Positions 41,205 to 52,111 of a stretch of 64,000 bases of DNA are shown here, piece after piece. The stretch lies in the NCBI RefSeq assembly GCF_002335745.1, contig NZ_NIST01000001.1, positions 5,164,090 through 5,228,089 on the forward strand, in the 5' to 3' direction. Numbering within the stretch: the first letter of the stretch is position 1; each line of letters starts with the position of its first letter. Below the pieces are notes generated by a model that ran no database searches, was not told the DNA's origin, and saw nothing but the letters and a program-made list of their open reading frames with translations. This DNA is from Evansella halocellulosilytica. GTDB taxonomy: Bacteria > Bacillota > Bacilli > Bacillales > Salisediminibacteriaceae. The position numbers were made by a program, and so were the translations under genes.

Positions 41205-41935
41205 GAAGACGTCACCTCGTTCAATGCCTGAGTCAAGGAAACTTTGCCAGTATAGAGTGCCTTGCCGATAATCGCTCCAGAGATACCGTCCATTTCATAT
41301 TTCTGTAACGTCTTAAGATCTTCGAGTGAACTGACGCCGCCAGACGCAATCACTTGCTTACCTGTTACCTGACCTAATTGAGCGATCGCTTCAACATTCG
41401 GTCCCGAAAGCATTCCATCTCGTGAGATATCAGTCATAATAAACGTTTCAGCACCATAAGAAGCTAGCTCTTCACCAAGTTGTTCTGCTTTCACCTCAGA
41501 CGTTTGCAGCCAACCGTGTGTCGCAACATAACCATCACGAGCATCGATACCAATGGAAATTTGCTTTCCTCCATATTGTTTCAGCATCTCTTTAACGAAA
41601 AACGGGTCTGAGATTGCAGAACTACCTAAGATGACACGAGAAACCCCTTTGTTGAGATAAGCTTCAACATCACGCGGTGTACGTATGCCGCCGCCTACTT
41701 GAATGTTTGCATGTAGCGTTTTCGCACATTCGAGCACTGCCTTATCGTTCACAGGAGCTCCTTCTTTCGCTCCGTCTAAATCAACGATATGAATCCAGTT
41801 CGCCCCTTGCTTTTGAAATGATGTCGCCATTTCAACTGGAGAGTTACCATACACCGTTTCTTGTTGATAATCCCCTTGCAGCAAGCGGACACATTTTCCA
41901 CCGCGTATATCGATTGCCGGATAAATCGTAAACAT
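41198..41935 (-). CDS. hisA: ProFAR isomerase HisA
   Basis: 245 residues from ATG 41935 (N-terminus [18 protein letters not shown]); an ATG at 41956 lies inside hisH and lacks a ribosome site. Catalytic Asp in AIDIRGGK and Asp in [10 protein letters not shown]. Isomerises the phosphoribosyl intermediate in step 4. Overlaps hisF by 7 bases. Confidence 0.97.
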   Translation of the reverse strand: MFTIYPAIDIRGGKCVRLLQGDYQQETVYGNSPVEMATSFQKQGANWIHIVDLDGAKEGAPVNDKAVLECAKTLHANIQVGGGIRTPRDVEAYLNKGVSRVILGSSAISDPFFVKEMLKQYGGKQISIGIDARDGYVATHGWLQTSEVKAEQLGEELASYGAETFIMTDISRDGMLSGPNVEAIAQLGQVTGKQVIASGGVSSLEDLKTLQKYEMDGISGAIIGKALYTGKVSLTQALNEVTSSC

Positions 41936-41940
41936 CAAGC

Positions 41941-42567
41941 TCACATTCCTTTCCATTTCGTGAAGTTATGCAACATCGTCATTCCTAAAGTACTGCTTTT
42001 TTCCGGATGAAACTGTGTCCCCCATACAGAGTCACTACCAACGACTGCAGGAACGAGCTGTCCATACTGAGTCGAGGCAATTAATACATCCGTATCTTTC
42101 ACGTCAACGGCATATGAATGAACAAAATATACATGGCCAGAAGAGACATTCATTAAAATTGGGTGATCAATTTGATGCAAACGAAGCTGATTCCACCCCA
42201 TATGCGGCACTTTATAAGATTTTCCGTCCTCAGTTTTTCCGGAAAAACGCCTCACATTTCCAGGTAACAGTCCAAGTCCTTTCGTTAAACCATTTTCTTC
42301 ACTTTCATCAAACAATAATTGCATTCCTAAACATATTCCAAGCAATGAACGTCCTCGCATTGACCAATCTTGTAAAAATTCGATAAGGTCTCGCTTCCTT
42401 AGTTCATCCATCCCATCACGGAATGAACCAACGCCTGGCAAAATGAGCCGGTCTGCCTTTTCAAGTTCTTCTTTTTTTTCCGAAATAAACGGGGTAACAC
42501 CAATTCTTTCAAGCGCTTTGGTCACGCTATGCAAATTCCCCATCCCATAATCAACAATGCCAATCAT
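41941..42567 (-). CDS. hisH: Imidazole glycerol phosphate synthase, glutaminase subunit
   Basis: 208 residues from ATG 42567 (AAGGA site). Class I amidotransferase: oxyanion region PGVGSF, nucleophile Cys in [12 protein letters not shown], His/Glu in [10 protein letters not shown]. Supplies ammonia to HisF. Confidence 0.97.
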   Translation of the reverse strand: MIGIVDYGMGNLHSVTKALERIGVTPFISEKKEELEKADRLILPGVGSFRDGMDELRKRDLIEFLQDWSMRGRSLLGICLGMQLLFDESEENGLTKGLGLLPGNVRRFSGKTEDGKSYKVPHMGWNQLRLHQIDHPILMNVSSGHVYFVHSYAVDVKDTDVLIASTQYGQLVPAVVGSDSVWGTQFHPEKSSTLGMTMLHNFTKWKGM

Positions 42568-43160
42568 CACAAACTTCCTTTCGTAGAAGGTACACCTTTC
42601 ACGCGTGGATCAAACATCGTCGCTTCGTCAAGTGCCCGTCCTAACGCTTTAAATATTGCCTCGATGATATGATGAGTGTTTTCGCCGTAATGAACGATGA
42701 CATGTAAGTTCAATCGAGCTTCTAACGCTAACTTCCATAAAAATTCTTTAATTAATTCCGTATCAAAAGTACCTACTTTTGCAGCAGGCAGTTCACCACG
42801 AAATTCTAAATGCGGACGGTTGCTCACATCGATGACGACTTGGGCGAGTGCTTCATCCATCGGTACGTAAGCATTCCCATATCGTCGAATACCAGCTTTA
42901 TCACCGACAGCCTCTTTTAATGCTTCTCCTAAAACGATACCGATATCTTCTGTCGTATGATGGTCGTCAATCTCTACGTCACCTTTTGCTGAGATTTTTA
43001 AATCAAACAGACCGTGGCGTGTAAAAAGATCGAGCATATGACTCATAAACGGTACATCCGTATCAATATCCGCATTTCCTTCACCATCTATTAAAAATTG
43101 AAGTGAGATGTCCGTTTCATTCGTTTTTCTCGCTTTAAGGCTTTCTCTTTTCTTTTCCAT
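42567..43160 (-). CDS. hisB: Imidazoleglycerol-phosphate dehydratase
   Basis: 197 residues from ATG 43160, seven bases after GGAGG; an open extension to 43196 lies inside hisD. Paired metal-binding His motifs [11 protein letters not shown] and [15 protein letters not shown]. Monofunctional dehydratase, step 6. Confidence 0.96.
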   Translation of the reverse strand: MEKKRESLKARKTNETDISLQFLIDGEGNADIDTDVPFMSHMLDLFTRHGLFDLKISAKGDVEIDDHHTTEDIGIVLGEALKEAVGDKAGIRRYGNAYVPMDEALAQVVIDVSNRPHLEFRGELPAAKVGTFDTELIKEFLWKLALEARLNLHVIVHYGENTHHIIEAIFKALGRALDEATMFDPRVKGVPSTKGSL

Positions 43161-44430
43161 CTGTCTCCTCCAATCGCTTTTCAACCGCTCTTGCATGGGC
43201 TTCTAACCCCTCAAGCCTAGCAAATGCTGCAATTTTATCTGCATCACGCTCTAAAGCATCTTTCGTATAAGAAATAATGCTCGATTTTTTCGTGAAGTCT
43301 TCGACAGTTAACGGACTGGAAAACCGTGCTGTTCCATTCGTAGGCAGCACATGATTCGGTCCAGCAAAATAATCACCGACAGGCTCTGAACTATGTTCAC
43401 CGATAAAGATCGCTCCTGCATGACGGATTTTCGCTAAGTGTGTCCACGGATCTTGAATCATCACTTCTAAATGTTCTGGTGCTAATTCATTAACTGCCTG
43501 AATGGCTTCTGTTAAATGTTCAGCTATATAAATAACGCTATGGTTGCTTATTGCTTGTTTGGCGATTTCACGTTTTGGCAATGTCGACAGTTGGTTCTCT
43601 ACCTCTTCAGCAACCGTTCTAGCAACAGCTTCTGACGTCGTGACGAGAACGGCGGATGATAACGGATCGTGTTCAGCTTGTGACAGTAAATCTGCTGCAA
43701 TATAAACTGGATTTGCACGGTCATCTGCTAAAACAACGATTTCACTCGGACCAGCAATCATATCGATATCTACAATTCCAAATACGTGCTGCTTCGCTAA
43801 AGCTACGAATATATTTCCAGGTCCTACGATTTTATCAACAGATGAGATCGTTTCTGTTCCGTAAGCAAGGGCAGCAATTGCTTGTGCACCGCCTACTTTA
43901 TAAATCTCTTTCACCCCTAATTCCGCCGCAGTGACTAGTACAACTGGATTTAAACTACCGTCTTTTTGCGGTGGAGAAGTCATCACAATTCGTGACACTC
44001 CTGCTACTTGAGCGGGTACTACATTCATTAAAATCGTGGATGGGTAAGCCGCTCTTCCTCCAGGTACATATACGCCAGCTGCATCAAGCGGGGTCACTTT
44101 TTGACCGAGAATCGTACCATCCACTTTTGTCGTCATCCATGACTGTTGCACTTGGCGCTTATGAAAATCATAAATATTTTCTCGTGCTTCCCGAATAATC
44201 TGTATCGTTTTCTCATCGACCTTTTCATAAGCTGCCACCGTTTCTTTTTCTGAAACGAGAAGGTTATCGAGTTCAACATTGTCAAACTGTTTCGTATACG
44301 TCTTGAGTGCTTGATCACCATTTTTTTTCATGTCGGTAAGTATATTCATGACAGCCACCTTCTGCTCATCCGTTCCATGGTCAATGGAACGCTTCAACGA
44401 TGGCCTTTCACTTAATTGGATGATTTTCAT
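43135..44430 (-). CDS. hisD: Histidinol dehydrogenase
   Basis: 431 residues. Zn and catalytic residues in [29 protein letters not shown] and [11 protein letters not shown](R)F. Oxidises histidinol to histidine in two steps. Start overlaps hisG stop. Confidence 0.97.
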   Translation of the reverse strand: MKIIQLSERPSLKRSIDHGTDEQKVAVMNILTDMKKNGDQALKTYTKQFDNVELDNLLVSEKETVAAYEKVDEKTIQIIREARENIYDFHKRQVQQSWMTTKVDGTILGQKVTPLDAAGVYVPGGRAAYPSTILMNVVPAQVAGVSRIVMTSPPQKDGSLNPVVLVTAAELGVKEIYKVGGAQAIAALAYGTETISSVDKIVGPGNIFVALAKQHVFGIVDIDMIAGPSEIVVLADDRANPVYIAADLLSQAEHDPLSSAVLVTTSEAVARTVAEEVENQLSTLPKREIAKQAISNHSVIYIAEHLTEAIQAVNELAPEHLEVMIQDPWTHLAKIRHAGAIFIGEHSSEPVGDYFAGPNHVLPTNGTARFSSPLTVEDFTKKSSIISYTKDALERDADKIAAFARLEGLEAHARAVEKRLEETDGKEKRKP

Positions 44431-45083
44431 CGTGCCCTCTCCTTTTCGATGACAGATGCAAGCCGGTTGACCATGTCGTCAATTTGTCCAGACTTCGTTC
44501 GGTAACTGACAGGGTTCACAATAAAACGCGATGTAATGGACATCATCGTTTCCATTTCCACGAGTCCATTCTCTTTAAGTGTTCTTCCTGTAGAAACAAT
44601 ATCAACGATTCTGTCAGCTAAACCTACGATTGGTGCTAATTCGATCGAGCCATTTAATTTAATAATTTCAACCTGTTCTCCTTGCTGTCTAAAATATTCA
44701 GAAGCAAGGTTCGGATATTTCGTTGCAATTTTCGGTGAAATATCTGCCTGTGGGTTATAAGTCGGCAGTCCAGCCACCGCCATATAGCATTCACTAATTT
44801 TTAAATCGAGTACTTCATATACATCGCGTTTTTCTTCAATCATCACGTCTTTTCCAGCGACCCCGACATCTGCAACACCATGCTCCACATACGTTGGTAC
44901 ATCCATCGGTTTAGCTAGAATAAATTGCATTGACGCTTCTGGAACATCGATGATCAGCTTCCGAGACTCTTCAAACTCCGGCGGGAGCGAGTAATCTGCT
45001 TTTCTTAAAAGGGCGACAGCTTCTTCAAAAATTCGTCCTTTCGGCATTGCTACCGTTAATACGTTTTCTTCTTTTTCTGTCAT
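44427..45083 (-). CDS. hisG: ATP phosphoribosyltransferase, short form
   Basis: 218 residues, the short catalytic form without the C-terminal regulatory domain. [15 protein letters not shown] at the N-terminus and the PRPP loop [15 protein letters not shown]. First step of histidine synthesis; needs HisZ, encoded just upstream. Overlaps hisZ by 4 bases. Confidence 0.97.
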   Translation of the reverse strand: MTEKEENVLTVAMPKGRIFEEAVALLRKADYSLPPEFEESRKLIIDVPEASMQFILAKPMDVPTYVEHGVADVGVAGKDVMIEEKRDVYEVLDLKISECYMAVAGLPTYNPQADISPKIATKYPNLASEYFRQQGEQVEIIKLNGSIELAPIVGLADRIVDIVSTGRTLKENGLVEMETMMSITSRFIVNPVSYRTKSGQIDDMVNRLASVIEKERAR

Positions 45084-46270
45084 GATTGACTCCCTCCCTT
45101 TCCGTTAGAGCCGACTAAGTAAATGACTTCACGAAATTGATTCGTAAACGCATCGATATTCGTAATCCCTCTTATATCTTGCATCACGACTGAGCGATTA
45201 CTTTTACGCATCTCCATCGCTTGATTCATCGCTTCTTTTCTGCGTTCTTCGCTAAAAACAAGGCAAATATCATGTAGCACCGTTTCTTTCTTTTTTCCTA
45301 ACGCTTCAGTTAAATAATCAAGGCGGATACCAAAACCAGTTGCAGGTTCTCCCTCATTAAACTTACTAAGCAGTTCATCATACCTGCCCCCGCTTCCGAG
45401 CGGATACCCTAATTCATCGCTGTATGCTTCAAATACCGTCCCTGTATAGTAACTCATATGCATAACTAAATTTAAATCAATTAAGATATGATCCATTAAA
45501 TGATAGGATGATAACACATTCATTAAGTTTTCTAATTCGTTAATAGCCTGATGACCTTCATTCGTTTCCACTAGTGTTCTAGCCTTCTCGATCACTTCTG
45601 TTCCGCCTTTTAGATGTAGAAGTTCGTTCAAGCGCCTGCGGTCTATCGATGACAATGTAAGCTGATCAACCTCTTGGCGGAATCCGACGTAATTTTTTTC
45701 GTATAAATATTTGCGAAAGATTCCAGCACGCTCATCATTGCCTAATATATCTTTTAGTAGCGCATTAACAAACCCGACATGACCAATGGCAATTTGAAAG
45801 AAGCTCAGTCCGGCTTTTTCTAATGAAGCGACCATAAGTGCAACAATCTCTCCATCAGCACTGTTCGATTGATCGCCAATCAACTCCACGCCAATTTGTT
45901 CAAATTCCGCTGATCGGCCTCCTTCACGCTGCTGTGACCGGAAAACAGGTGCGTCATACGTAAGCCGTAATGGACGTTCAGCATTTTTTAACGTTGAAGC
46001 TACGATTCTTGCGATCGGGGCTGTCATGTCCGGCCGTAAAACTAACGTATTTCCTTCTTGATCCAATAGTTTAAAAAGTTGTTGATCAAGAATCGCTGAC
46101 GCTTCTCCCACCGTTTCGTGATATTCTAAAGTCGGTGTTTCAACAGACGAATACCCCCAACGAGCAACTTCGCTTGAAATCGTGTCTCGAACTTGTCTTT
46201 TTAATTCGTATAACTCTGGCAACGTGTCTCTCATTCCAATTGGTTTTTCAAACATATATCTCTTCGACAT
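45080..46270 (-). CDS. hisZ: ATP phosphoribosyltransferase regulatory subunit
   Basis: 396 residues, histidyl-tRNA-synthetase-like: motif 2 type [15 protein letters not shown] and [23 protein letters not shown], and the later [13 protein letters not shown]. It lacks a synthetase anticodon domain and regulates HisG by histidine feedback. First gene of the operon; GAGGTG site before ATG. Confidence 0.96.
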   Translation of the reverse strand: MSKRYMFEKPIGMRDTLPELYELKRQVRDTISSEVARWGYSSVETPTLEYHETVGEASAILDQQLFKLLDQEGNTLVLRPDMTAPIARIVASTLKNAERPLRLTYDAPVFRSQQREGGRSAEFEQIGVELIGDQSNSADGEIVALMVASLEKAGLSFFQIAIGHVGFVNALLKDILGNDERAGIFRKYLYEKNYVGFRQEVDQLTLSSIDRRRLNELLHLKGGTEVIEKARTLVETNEGHQAINELENLMNVLSSYHLMDHILIDLNLVMHMSYYTGTVFEAYSDELGYPLGSGGRYDELLSKFNEGEPATGFGIRLDYLTEALGKKKETVLHDICLVFSEERRKEAMNQAMEMRKSNRSVVMQDIRGITNIDAFTNQFREVIYLVGSNGKGGSQS

Positions 46271-46702
46271 GCAGCTAACACCTCAAGTTCATTATTTATC
46301 CGATCGTCTTATTTTAGTATGCGGATTACGTGCGATTTCTTTACTAAAAGCTGTTTTATAAAAGGTTGTTGCATTTATATATTAAGATTGTTCGAACTCG
46401 TTACTTCATTTGCTTTAATGTGTTTTAACACAATTCACTTTAGTTCACTAATGTGATAATGCAATAAAGATGATAATTAGTAGTCTACAAGGATTCACAC
46501 CATCCGTCAACAAAAAGCTATGAATTATTTGAAAGTTTATTTTTTGTAAAAAGAAGTTGATTCGTTTCATAGTTGAGGATATATGGATATTGGTGGATTT
46601 CGCGTTTTTCTATTCTTCGCGCGGAATTATAAGTAATTTCGGGGGGCGGGGGAGATTTTATTACGAGAAATTCTGAATAATGCCTGAATCCGTGATAACC
46701 GA
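46271..46702. other. hisZ leader and promoter region
   Basis: Contains the his promoter and about 205 bases of leader. No T-box core and no leader peptide rich in His codons were recognised. A TGTGTT/AACACA palindrome lies in the leader near 46418-46431. Confidence 0.5.
46482..46510 (-). promoter_or_regulatory. Promoter of the his operon
   Basis: Minus strand -35 TTGACG (46510-46505), 17 bases, -10 TAGACT (46487-46482). Confidence 0.7.
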
Positions 46703-46867
46703 GTTGATATGCCATACATCTACTCGCTTTCCGCGGGCGATCCGCGAGCTTTTCCCACAGGAAAGAGGATTGCTTCTTCGAAAATACATCGATTTGTCTC
46801 GACGGATATACGACAGAGCCATACTAGTAGAGGAAGAGACAGTCTCGTAGATTCCTGTCATATCAAC
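46703..46867. repeat. Dispersed repeat with GTTGATATG ends (copy B)
   Basis: 165 bases between perfect 9-bp inverted ends GTTGATATG and CATATCAAC. Inside are the hallmark GCTTTCCGCGGGCGA stretch and, nearer the right end, the TGTCTC..GAGACA insert also seen at 47419. Confidence 0.7.
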
Positions 46868-46905
46868 CAATGTAGCTAAAATTCGGTGCATAACCGTCAC
46901 ACCCT

Positions 46906-47265
46906 TTATAAGTCCTGCTCACTCCTTCTTTCTTGGTATTTGAGTTGTCCTTTAGATATTTGATTCATTCTTTGTCGAAAAGTAGCACTCGATGGAACAC
47001 TTTTTATACCTAATGCACGATGGAAGAAGGGATCTTTTCAGAATGGTTCAATATGGTCAAAATCGTTCTTACTCTGACATAGAATCCCGATATAAGATGT
47101 GATGACATCACCATTTCTAATGGCTGGAGCAGAATTTATCTCAGGAACATTTAAGCTAGTTAAACGAGTGGAGAGTTCCGTTTTTGATAAAAGTAAACCA
47201 ATTAGACCTAATCCAGAATGAGTGGATAATGTTTCATCAGAGGCTTCTAAAATAAATTTCATCAT
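46906..47265 (-). pseudogene. IS1380-family transposase, N-terminal remnant
   Basis: The first 75 codons read like the start of IS1380 transposases (MMKFILEASDETLSTHSGLGLIG.., GDVITSYIGILCQSKNDFDHIEPF). A TGA then interrupts where these proteins have Arg, and the same frame continues with DPFFHRALGIKSVPSSATFRQR for about 40 codons before ending at TAA. The rest of the gene is gone. So it carries a stop mutation and a large deletion and cannot be active. Repeat copy B abuts its broken end. Confidence 0.75.
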
Positions 47266-47374
47266 AACACCTTCCTGGTGAATAAGAATTTAAATAAAAT
47301 AATAGTTCCTTTTGTAATTAAAACAAGGTTTGAAGACTTATTTATGAAGAATCTTCTGTTCACTCGAAGAAGTG
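47266..47374. other. Sequence between IS relic and repeat copy C
   Basis: AT-rich, probably the outer end of the decayed insertion sequence; no terminal repeat identified. Confidence 0.35.
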
Positions 47375-47545
47375 AAAGGCGGCAACTCCAGCGACGAGCA
47401 AAGCTTCTAGAATCAACTACGAGTTGTCTCGACGGATATGCTACAAAGCTTGACTCGTAGAGGAAGAGACAGGAGCAATAGCTGAAGACCCCGCAGACGC
47501 TGGCCTTTGCGTTGAGGAGGCTGAGGACGTGCCCGCGGAAAGCGT
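47375..47545. repeat. GC-rich dispersed repeat (copy C)
   Basis: Begins GAAAGGCGGCAACTCCAGCG and ends CCGCGGAAAGCGTCCGCC, with GCTGAAGACCCCGCAGACGC in the middle; carries the same TGTCTC..GAGACA insert (47420-47465) as copy B. Typical of a repeat widespread in Bacillaceae intergenic DNA (from general knowledge, not searched). Confidence 0.65.
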
Positions 47546-47685
47546 CCGCCAGTTACGGATTCGAGTATTTACTCCACCAAGTTAAATCGAAAGATTTATA
47601 CGATTCATACAAAGAATAAATTAATTCATCACGGATTCAGGTAATTGCGATTAACTTCCAATTTATCCCAAATTTCCACTTGCAT

Positions 47686-47715
47686 AAAAAACGCCTCAGA
47701 AAATGATCTGAGACG
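47686..47715 (-). terminator. Terminator of the hprK-lgt-yvoD-ppaX-yvoF string
   Basis: CGTCTCAG/CTGAGGCG stem with TTTTTT on the minus strand, directly after the acyltransferase gene. Confidence 0.88.
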
Positions 47716-47718
47716 GAT

Positions 47719-48231
47719 TTACATATTTTTTTCTTCTGCTTCACGTTGTTCCTTCGTTTTGATCACTTGCATCGGGTTTCCTCCGACAAATGCTCCTGGT
47801 GGGACATCTTTATGGACAAGTGTACCTGCAGAAACAATTGCCCCCTCACCAATTTCAACACCTGGCAAGATTGTGGAGTTTGCCCCAATCAGGACATTGT
47901 CCCCGATGTGAACATCACCGAGACGATATTCTTTAATTAAATATTCATGGGCTAAGATCGTTGTATTATATCCGATGACACTATTTTTTCCGATGCTTAT
48001 TTTTTCGGGAAACATGACATCCATCATTACCATTAACGCAACTGCTGCTTGATCCCCGACTTTCATTTTTAGAAAAGTACGATATAACCAGTTTTTCATG
48101 CCAAGAAATGGGGTGTATCTTGCCATTTGAATGACGATAAAGTTTTTTACAACTTTTAAAAATGGGACGGTTCGATAAATTTGCCATAATGAATTTGCTT
48201 CTTTAACCGGATATCTCGTTGTGCGCCTCAT
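47719..48231 (-). CDS. Hexapeptide-repeat acyltransferase (YvoF-like)
   Basis: 170 residues from ATG 48231, eight bases after GAGG. Left-handed beta-helix repeats: ISIGKNSVIGYNTTILAHEYLI, VHIGDNVLIGANSTILPGVEIGEGAIVSAGTLV and the CoA-site ending PPGAFVGGNPMQVIK. An O-acetyltransferase-type protein of unknown acceptor. Same neighbours as yvoF in B. subtilis. Confidence 0.88.
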   Translation of the reverse strand: MRRTTRYPVKEANSLWQIYRTVPFLKVVKNFIVIQMARYTPFLGMKNWLYRTFLKMKVGDQAAVALMVMMDVMFPEKISIGKNSVIGYNTTILAHEYLIKEYRLGDVHIGDNVLIGANSTILPGVEIGEGAIVSAGTLVHKDVPPGAFVGGNPMQVIKTKEQREAEEKNM

Positions 48232-48275
48232 TACTCGCACCTCTTTCTGTTTATTTCGAAGATCATGAGATTGAC

Positions 48276-48953
48276 TTATGAAGATGGTGTCGTCTTCGTG
48301 TCAATCCCTAAATATGTTAACAAATCAGGCATCGTATTCAGCATAACATCAGGTTCGAATGAGGCAAGGTGTGCTTCTCCTTTTATACTCCAAGCAACAC
48401 CCGCTGTTTTCGTCCCTGTATTTCTTCCTCCAAGAATATCGTGCTCGCTGTCACCTACCATGATGGCAGTCTTTGGTTTGGAGTCCAAAGCATTCAGTGC
48501 CATAAGAAGAGGTTCTGGATCTGGCTTGTAATTCGTTACTTCATCTAACGAAACAACAACATCGAAAAATCGATCTAGGTTCATAAGCTGCATTCCCCTT
48601 AATGCGGTTTCGCGACGTTTTGTCGTAACGATTGCGAGCTTGTAGCCTCGCTCATCCAAAGTTTTAACTGTTTCATAAACACCTTCATACTCCTGTACTA
48701 ATTCATCATGCTTTTCATGATTGAATGTACGGTAAACATTAGTCATTTCCTCAATTTTATTAGGGTCGAGCTTCTCAAACGTTTCTGAAAGCGGCGGTCC
48801 AATAAAGTGAATGACATCTTCACGCTCATACTTTCCTGGGTAATAATGTTCCATCGTGTGGAGGAAAGATTCAACAATTAACTCTATCGTATTGATTAAC
48901 GTGCCATCTAAATCAAATAAAACCGTATCTATATGACTGTTTGCCTGTTTCAT
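48276..48953 (-). CDS. ppaX: Pyrophosphatase PpaX (HAD family)
   Basis: 225 residues from ATG 48953, or GTG one codon earlier. HAD motifs: nucleophile [11 protein letters not shown], motif II Thr in [11 protein letters not shown], motif [18 protein letters not shown]. It hydrolyses pyrophosphate made when HprK dephosphorylates Ser46-P of HPr and Crh; hprK lies in the same gene string. Confidence 0.93.
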   Translation of the reverse strand: MKQANSHIDTVLFDLDGTLINTIELIVESFLHTMEHYYPGKYEREDVIHFIGPPLSETFEKLDPNKIEEMTNVYRTFNHEKHDELVQEYEGVYETVKTLDERGYKLAIVTTKRRETALRGMQLMNLDRFFDVVVSLDEVTNYKPDPEPLLMALNALDSKPKTAIMVGDSEHDILGGRNTGTKTAGVAWSIKGEAHLASFEPDVMLNTMPDLLTYLGIDTKTTPSS

Positions 48954-49031
48954 CACTAAAAACTCCTTTTTTGTATATCTTCATTCTTGCTATTTAGATC
49001 AACAACCACTTAAAAGTCAACCGATTCTCAC

Positions 49032-49062
49032 AAAAGTTCGGGTACCAGGTCTATGAACTTTT
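49032..49062 (-). terminator. Hairpin after yvoD
   Basis: AAAAGTTC/GAACTTTT stem; the loop contains GGTACCAGGTC, related to the palindrome core at 21730. Confidence 0.5.
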
Positions 49063-49067
49063 TTGTT

Positions 49068-50024
49068 TTATGCTTGGGTTGTTGCTGTATCACTTTGTTC
49101 TTGGTGCTGTTTCTTTTCAATTCGATTCCAAATGATGGCGACGGCGATCGTTAATAGGATCGCTGTCACGAGCCTGATGAGCAGTAACGGCCAGAGCGGA
49201 ATACCGAGCGGAGCGAAGATTAACGTATCTTCTATGACTGCATGGCAGGCTACTAAAAAGATAAAGACAAGATATAAATCTTTTTTCTTCACACCGTCTT
49301 CTTTCACCGCCTGGATCATCACTCCAGCTCCATAAGCGAGTCCGAAAAATAATCCGGCTGCCAATGTAGTAGACGTATTTTCACGAATGCCGAGCACTCT
49401 AGTGAATGGAGACATCCACCGCGAAAAAACATCTAGCCACTTTAAATCTTTCATAATTTGAATGAATACCATAAATGGTATGACGATGGCAGCTAATTGT
49501 AAAATCCCAATAACCGCGCTTTGCATACCGTGAAGCGCAATTGCTCCATACCCTTCAATGTTTTCCATTCCACCTGAAGGAACGAATCCGTATTGTGCTT
49601 TTTCTGCTCCCCCTTGCCAAAAAAGATGGATGAACCAAGCTGATAATAAAGCAAGACCAATTCGAACGAGCAAAACGACCCAAATTTTCACGCCAACTTG
49701 TTTAGCTACTGCTGACTCGACAAATAAATTGTGAGAAAACGAGAGCATTACTGCGAGAATGAATACTTGCTTTACTGTTAAATCCATCGTGAGCATTGCT
49801 CCGATAGCGGCATACAAGTTAAGGACATTCCCTAAAACGAGCGGGATTGCCGCTTCTCCAGTTAACCCTATGTATCCCATTAATGGTGAAAGCATCGTCG
49901 TCAACCAGTCCATCACAACAGTTTGACTGAGGATCGTAACAATTAATGTAATCGGAAAAATAATTTTCCCTAACGTCCATGTTGTTTGGAGACCTACTAA
50001 TAAGCCTTTTTTTATTGTCTTCAT
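49068..50024 (-). CDS. Nucleoside-recognition-domain membrane protein (YvoD-like)
   Basis: 318 residues with about eight hydrophobic segments. Two Gate-type halves like SpmA/SpmB: AIPLVLGNVLNLYAAIGAML.. and STTLAAGLFFGLAYGAGVMIQAV. Function unknown. AAGGAGG site; between lgt and ppaX as in B. subtilis. Confidence 0.87.
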   Translation of the reverse strand: MKTIKKGLLVGLQTTWTLGKIIFPITLIVTILSQTVVMDWLTTMLSPLMGYIGLTGEAAIPLVLGNVLNLYAAIGAMLTMDLTVKQVFILAVMLSFSHNLFVESAVAKQVGVKIWVVLLVRIGLALLSAWFIHLFWQGGAEKAQYGFVPSGGMENIEGYGAIALHGMQSAVIGILQLAAIVIPFMVFIQIMKDLKWLDVFSRWMSPFTRVLGIRENTSTTLAAGLFFGLAYGAGVMIQAVKEDGVKKKDLYLVFIFLVACHAVIEDTLIFAPLGIPLWPLLLIRLVTAILLTIAVAIIWNRIEKKQHQEQSDTATTQA

Positions 50025-50125
50025 CTTTAGCCTCCTTCGTTTTCATCCATACTAGTCATTATTTGCTAAAAAAAAGAAAGCGTCAAGGATCGATTTCCTT
50101 AACGCACCGTTACACTTTAAAAATA

Positions 50126-50995
50126 TCATTTCTTCTTTTTCTTTTTCTTCTTCGTTTTGTTTGCCGGTGACTTTTGCGGTGCTTCTTCGTCTAAATACCT
50201 TTTATCTGCAAGTCCAGATTTGCGTCGGTAAATGATGAGAATGATTGCACCTATAATCGTAATGACTGATACGACTTGTGCTGTTTTTAGCACACCAAAA
50301 ATGAGTAAATAGTCCGTTCTAATTCCTTCAATAAAGAATCGCCCGATTGAATACCAGATTGCATACGCTAAAATGATTTCACCTTGACGCAAATTGACAC
50401 GCCGTAAATAGAGAATGATCACTAATCCGATGATATTCCAGATAGATTCATATAGAAACGTGGGATGATAATACGCCCCATTTATGTACATTTGATTAAT
50501 GATAAATTCAGGCAACATCATGTTTTCTAAAAATTGACGAGAAACTTCTCCTCCATAAACTTCTTGATTCATAAAGTTTCCCCATCGGCCAACGATTTGC
50601 CCGATAAGTATACCTGGAGCTGCGATATCTAAAATCTTCCAGAAGGAAAGTCCGCGTTTTTTTGCAAAAATATAAGTTGTCAGGAACGCACCTATTAAAC
50701 CTCCGTGAATCGCTAAACCACCTTCCCAGATTGCAAAAACTCTGACAGGGTCGTCTGCAAATTGTTCCCAACGGAATATCACGTAATATAGCCTTGCACC
50801 GACGATCGCTGCAGGCAATGCGAATAAGAGCAAATCAGCAAACATATCTTTAGGAAGTCCGCGTTTTTTTGCCTCTTGATTAACGACTAAATATCCAATA
50901 AAAGCTCCAAGGCCAATTAATAAACCGTACCAGTAAATAGTAAGCGGGCCAAGTTCAATGGCGATCGGATTTAATGGTTCAATTGTTCCTATCAT
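50126..50995 (-). CDS. lgt: Prolipoprotein diacylglyceryl transferase
   Basis: 289 residues, seven membrane spans. Signature [15 protein letters not shown] with the essential Arg/Asn/Glu, [13 protein letters not shown], and [12 protein letters not shown]. Adds diacylglycerol to the lipobox Cys of lipoproteins such as the two encoded in this window. A Lys-rich tail ends the protein. GAGGTG site upstream. Confidence 0.96.
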   Translation of the reverse strand: MIGTIEPLNPIAIELGPLTIYWYGLLIGLGAFIGYLVVNQEAKKRGLPKDMFADLLLFALPAAIVGARLYYVIFRWEQFADDPVRVFAIWEGGLAIHGGLIGAFLTTYIFAKKRGLSFWKILDIAAPGILIGQIVGRWGNFMNQEVYGGEVSRQFLENMMLPEFIINQMYINGAYYHPTFLYESIWNIIGLVIILYLRRVNLRQGEIILAYAIWYSIGRFFIEGIRTDYLLIFGVLKTAQVVSVITIIGAIILIIYRRKSGLADKRYLDEEAPQKSPANKTKKKKKKKK

Positions 50996-51172
50996 TTTGA
51001 CACCTCTTTTATTTCATTCACTTTGAGGAAGTAAAGCTTTTCCACTTAACACTTTATCACATTGGAAGGATGTTTTCTTACAAATTGAACTGATTTCATT
51101 TTTTTTCATAAATTGCAACGCATTGATTCAACAGCCTTATATGAGATGGTCGATCACGCTTACTCAAATGAT

Positions 51173-52111
51173 TTAGTCTTCTTCACGATCTCCTTCTTCC
51201 ATTACATTTGTTAACCGTTCTGAAAACTGCTGTGCTGCATTAATCCCCATCCGTTTTAAACGGAAATTCATCGCTGCAACTTCAATGATAACTGCTAAGT
51301 TTCTCCCTGGCCTTACAGGGATCGTAATTTTTGTTAATTCAGTATCAAAGATTTTTAACGTATCTTCATCTAATCCTAGACGATCATACTGTTTTTTCTG
51401 ATCCCAAAGCTCTAAGTTGATAACCATCCCTATTCGTTTGAAGTTGCGCACAGCACCTGCTCCAAAAAGTGTCATCACATTAATGATCCCTAGTCCACGA
51501 ATTTCTAACAAATGTTTAATAAGTTCAGGAGCTCGTCCAACTAAAACTCCGTCATGTTCTTGGCGAATTTCTACTGAGTCGTCAGCGACAAGGCGGTGTC
51601 CACGCCGAACTAAGTCAAGTGCCGTTTCACTTTTACCTACTCCACTGCTCCCTGTAATTAATACGCCAATTCCATAAATATCAATGAGAACTCCATGAAC
51701 AGCTGTCATTGGAGCTAGCTCACTTTCTAAAAAATTGGCAAGCTGAGAGCTTAAACGAGTCGTTGTGACGTCTGATTGGAGGACAGGCACCCCTACCTCG
51801 TCGGCTGCTTCTATTAAATACTGCGGGGCATCTATATTTCTCGATAGAATAATTCCAGGCGTGTCATACGTACACAACCTTTCCATCCGGTCTTTCTGTT
51901 CCTCATCAGATAACTGCTTATAAAAGGAAATCTCCGTTTTACCTAACAGTTGAATTCGTTTTGCTGGATAATATGTAAAATAGCCTGCCATTTCCATCCC
52001 TGGTCGTGAGATATCGCTCGTCGAAATCGGTCGAAATGCAACTTCTTCTTCATTGTTTAATAACGTTAAGTTAAATTCTTTCATAAGCTCCTTCGCTGTG
52101 ACTTTCGCCAT
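51173..52111 (-). CDS. hprK: HPr kinase/phosphorylase
   Basis: 312 residues. N-terminal domain 1-130, then Walker [15 protein letters not shown], catalytic VADDSVEI and the HPrK signature [21 protein letters not shown]. Phosphorylates Ser46 of HPr and Crh in response to fructose bisphosphate and reverses it with phosphate. AGGAGG site eight bases before ATG; first gene of the hprK-lgt-yvoD-ppaX-yvoF string. Confidence 0.97.
   Translation of the reverse strand: MAKVTAKELMKEFNLTLLNNEEEVAFRPISTSDISRPGMEMAGYFTYYPAKRIQLLGKTEISFYKQLSDEEQKDRMERLCTYDTPGIILSRNIDAPQYLIEAADEVGVPVLQSDVTTTRLSSQLANFLESELAPMTAVHGVLIDIYGIGVLITGSSGVGKSETALDLVRRGHRLVADDSVEIRQEHDGVLVGRAPELIKHLLEIRGLGIINVMTLFGAGAVRNFKRIGMVINLELWDQKKQYDRLGLDEDTLKIFDTELTKITIPVRPGRNLAVIIEVAAMNFRLKRMGINAAQQFSERLTNVMEEGDREED

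Noticed and set aside
46518-46900. Two minus-strand frames of 65 and 79 codons upstream of hisZ
   Set aside because: They lie across repeat copy B with its inverted ends and have no ribosome sites; the codons follow the repeat, not a protein.
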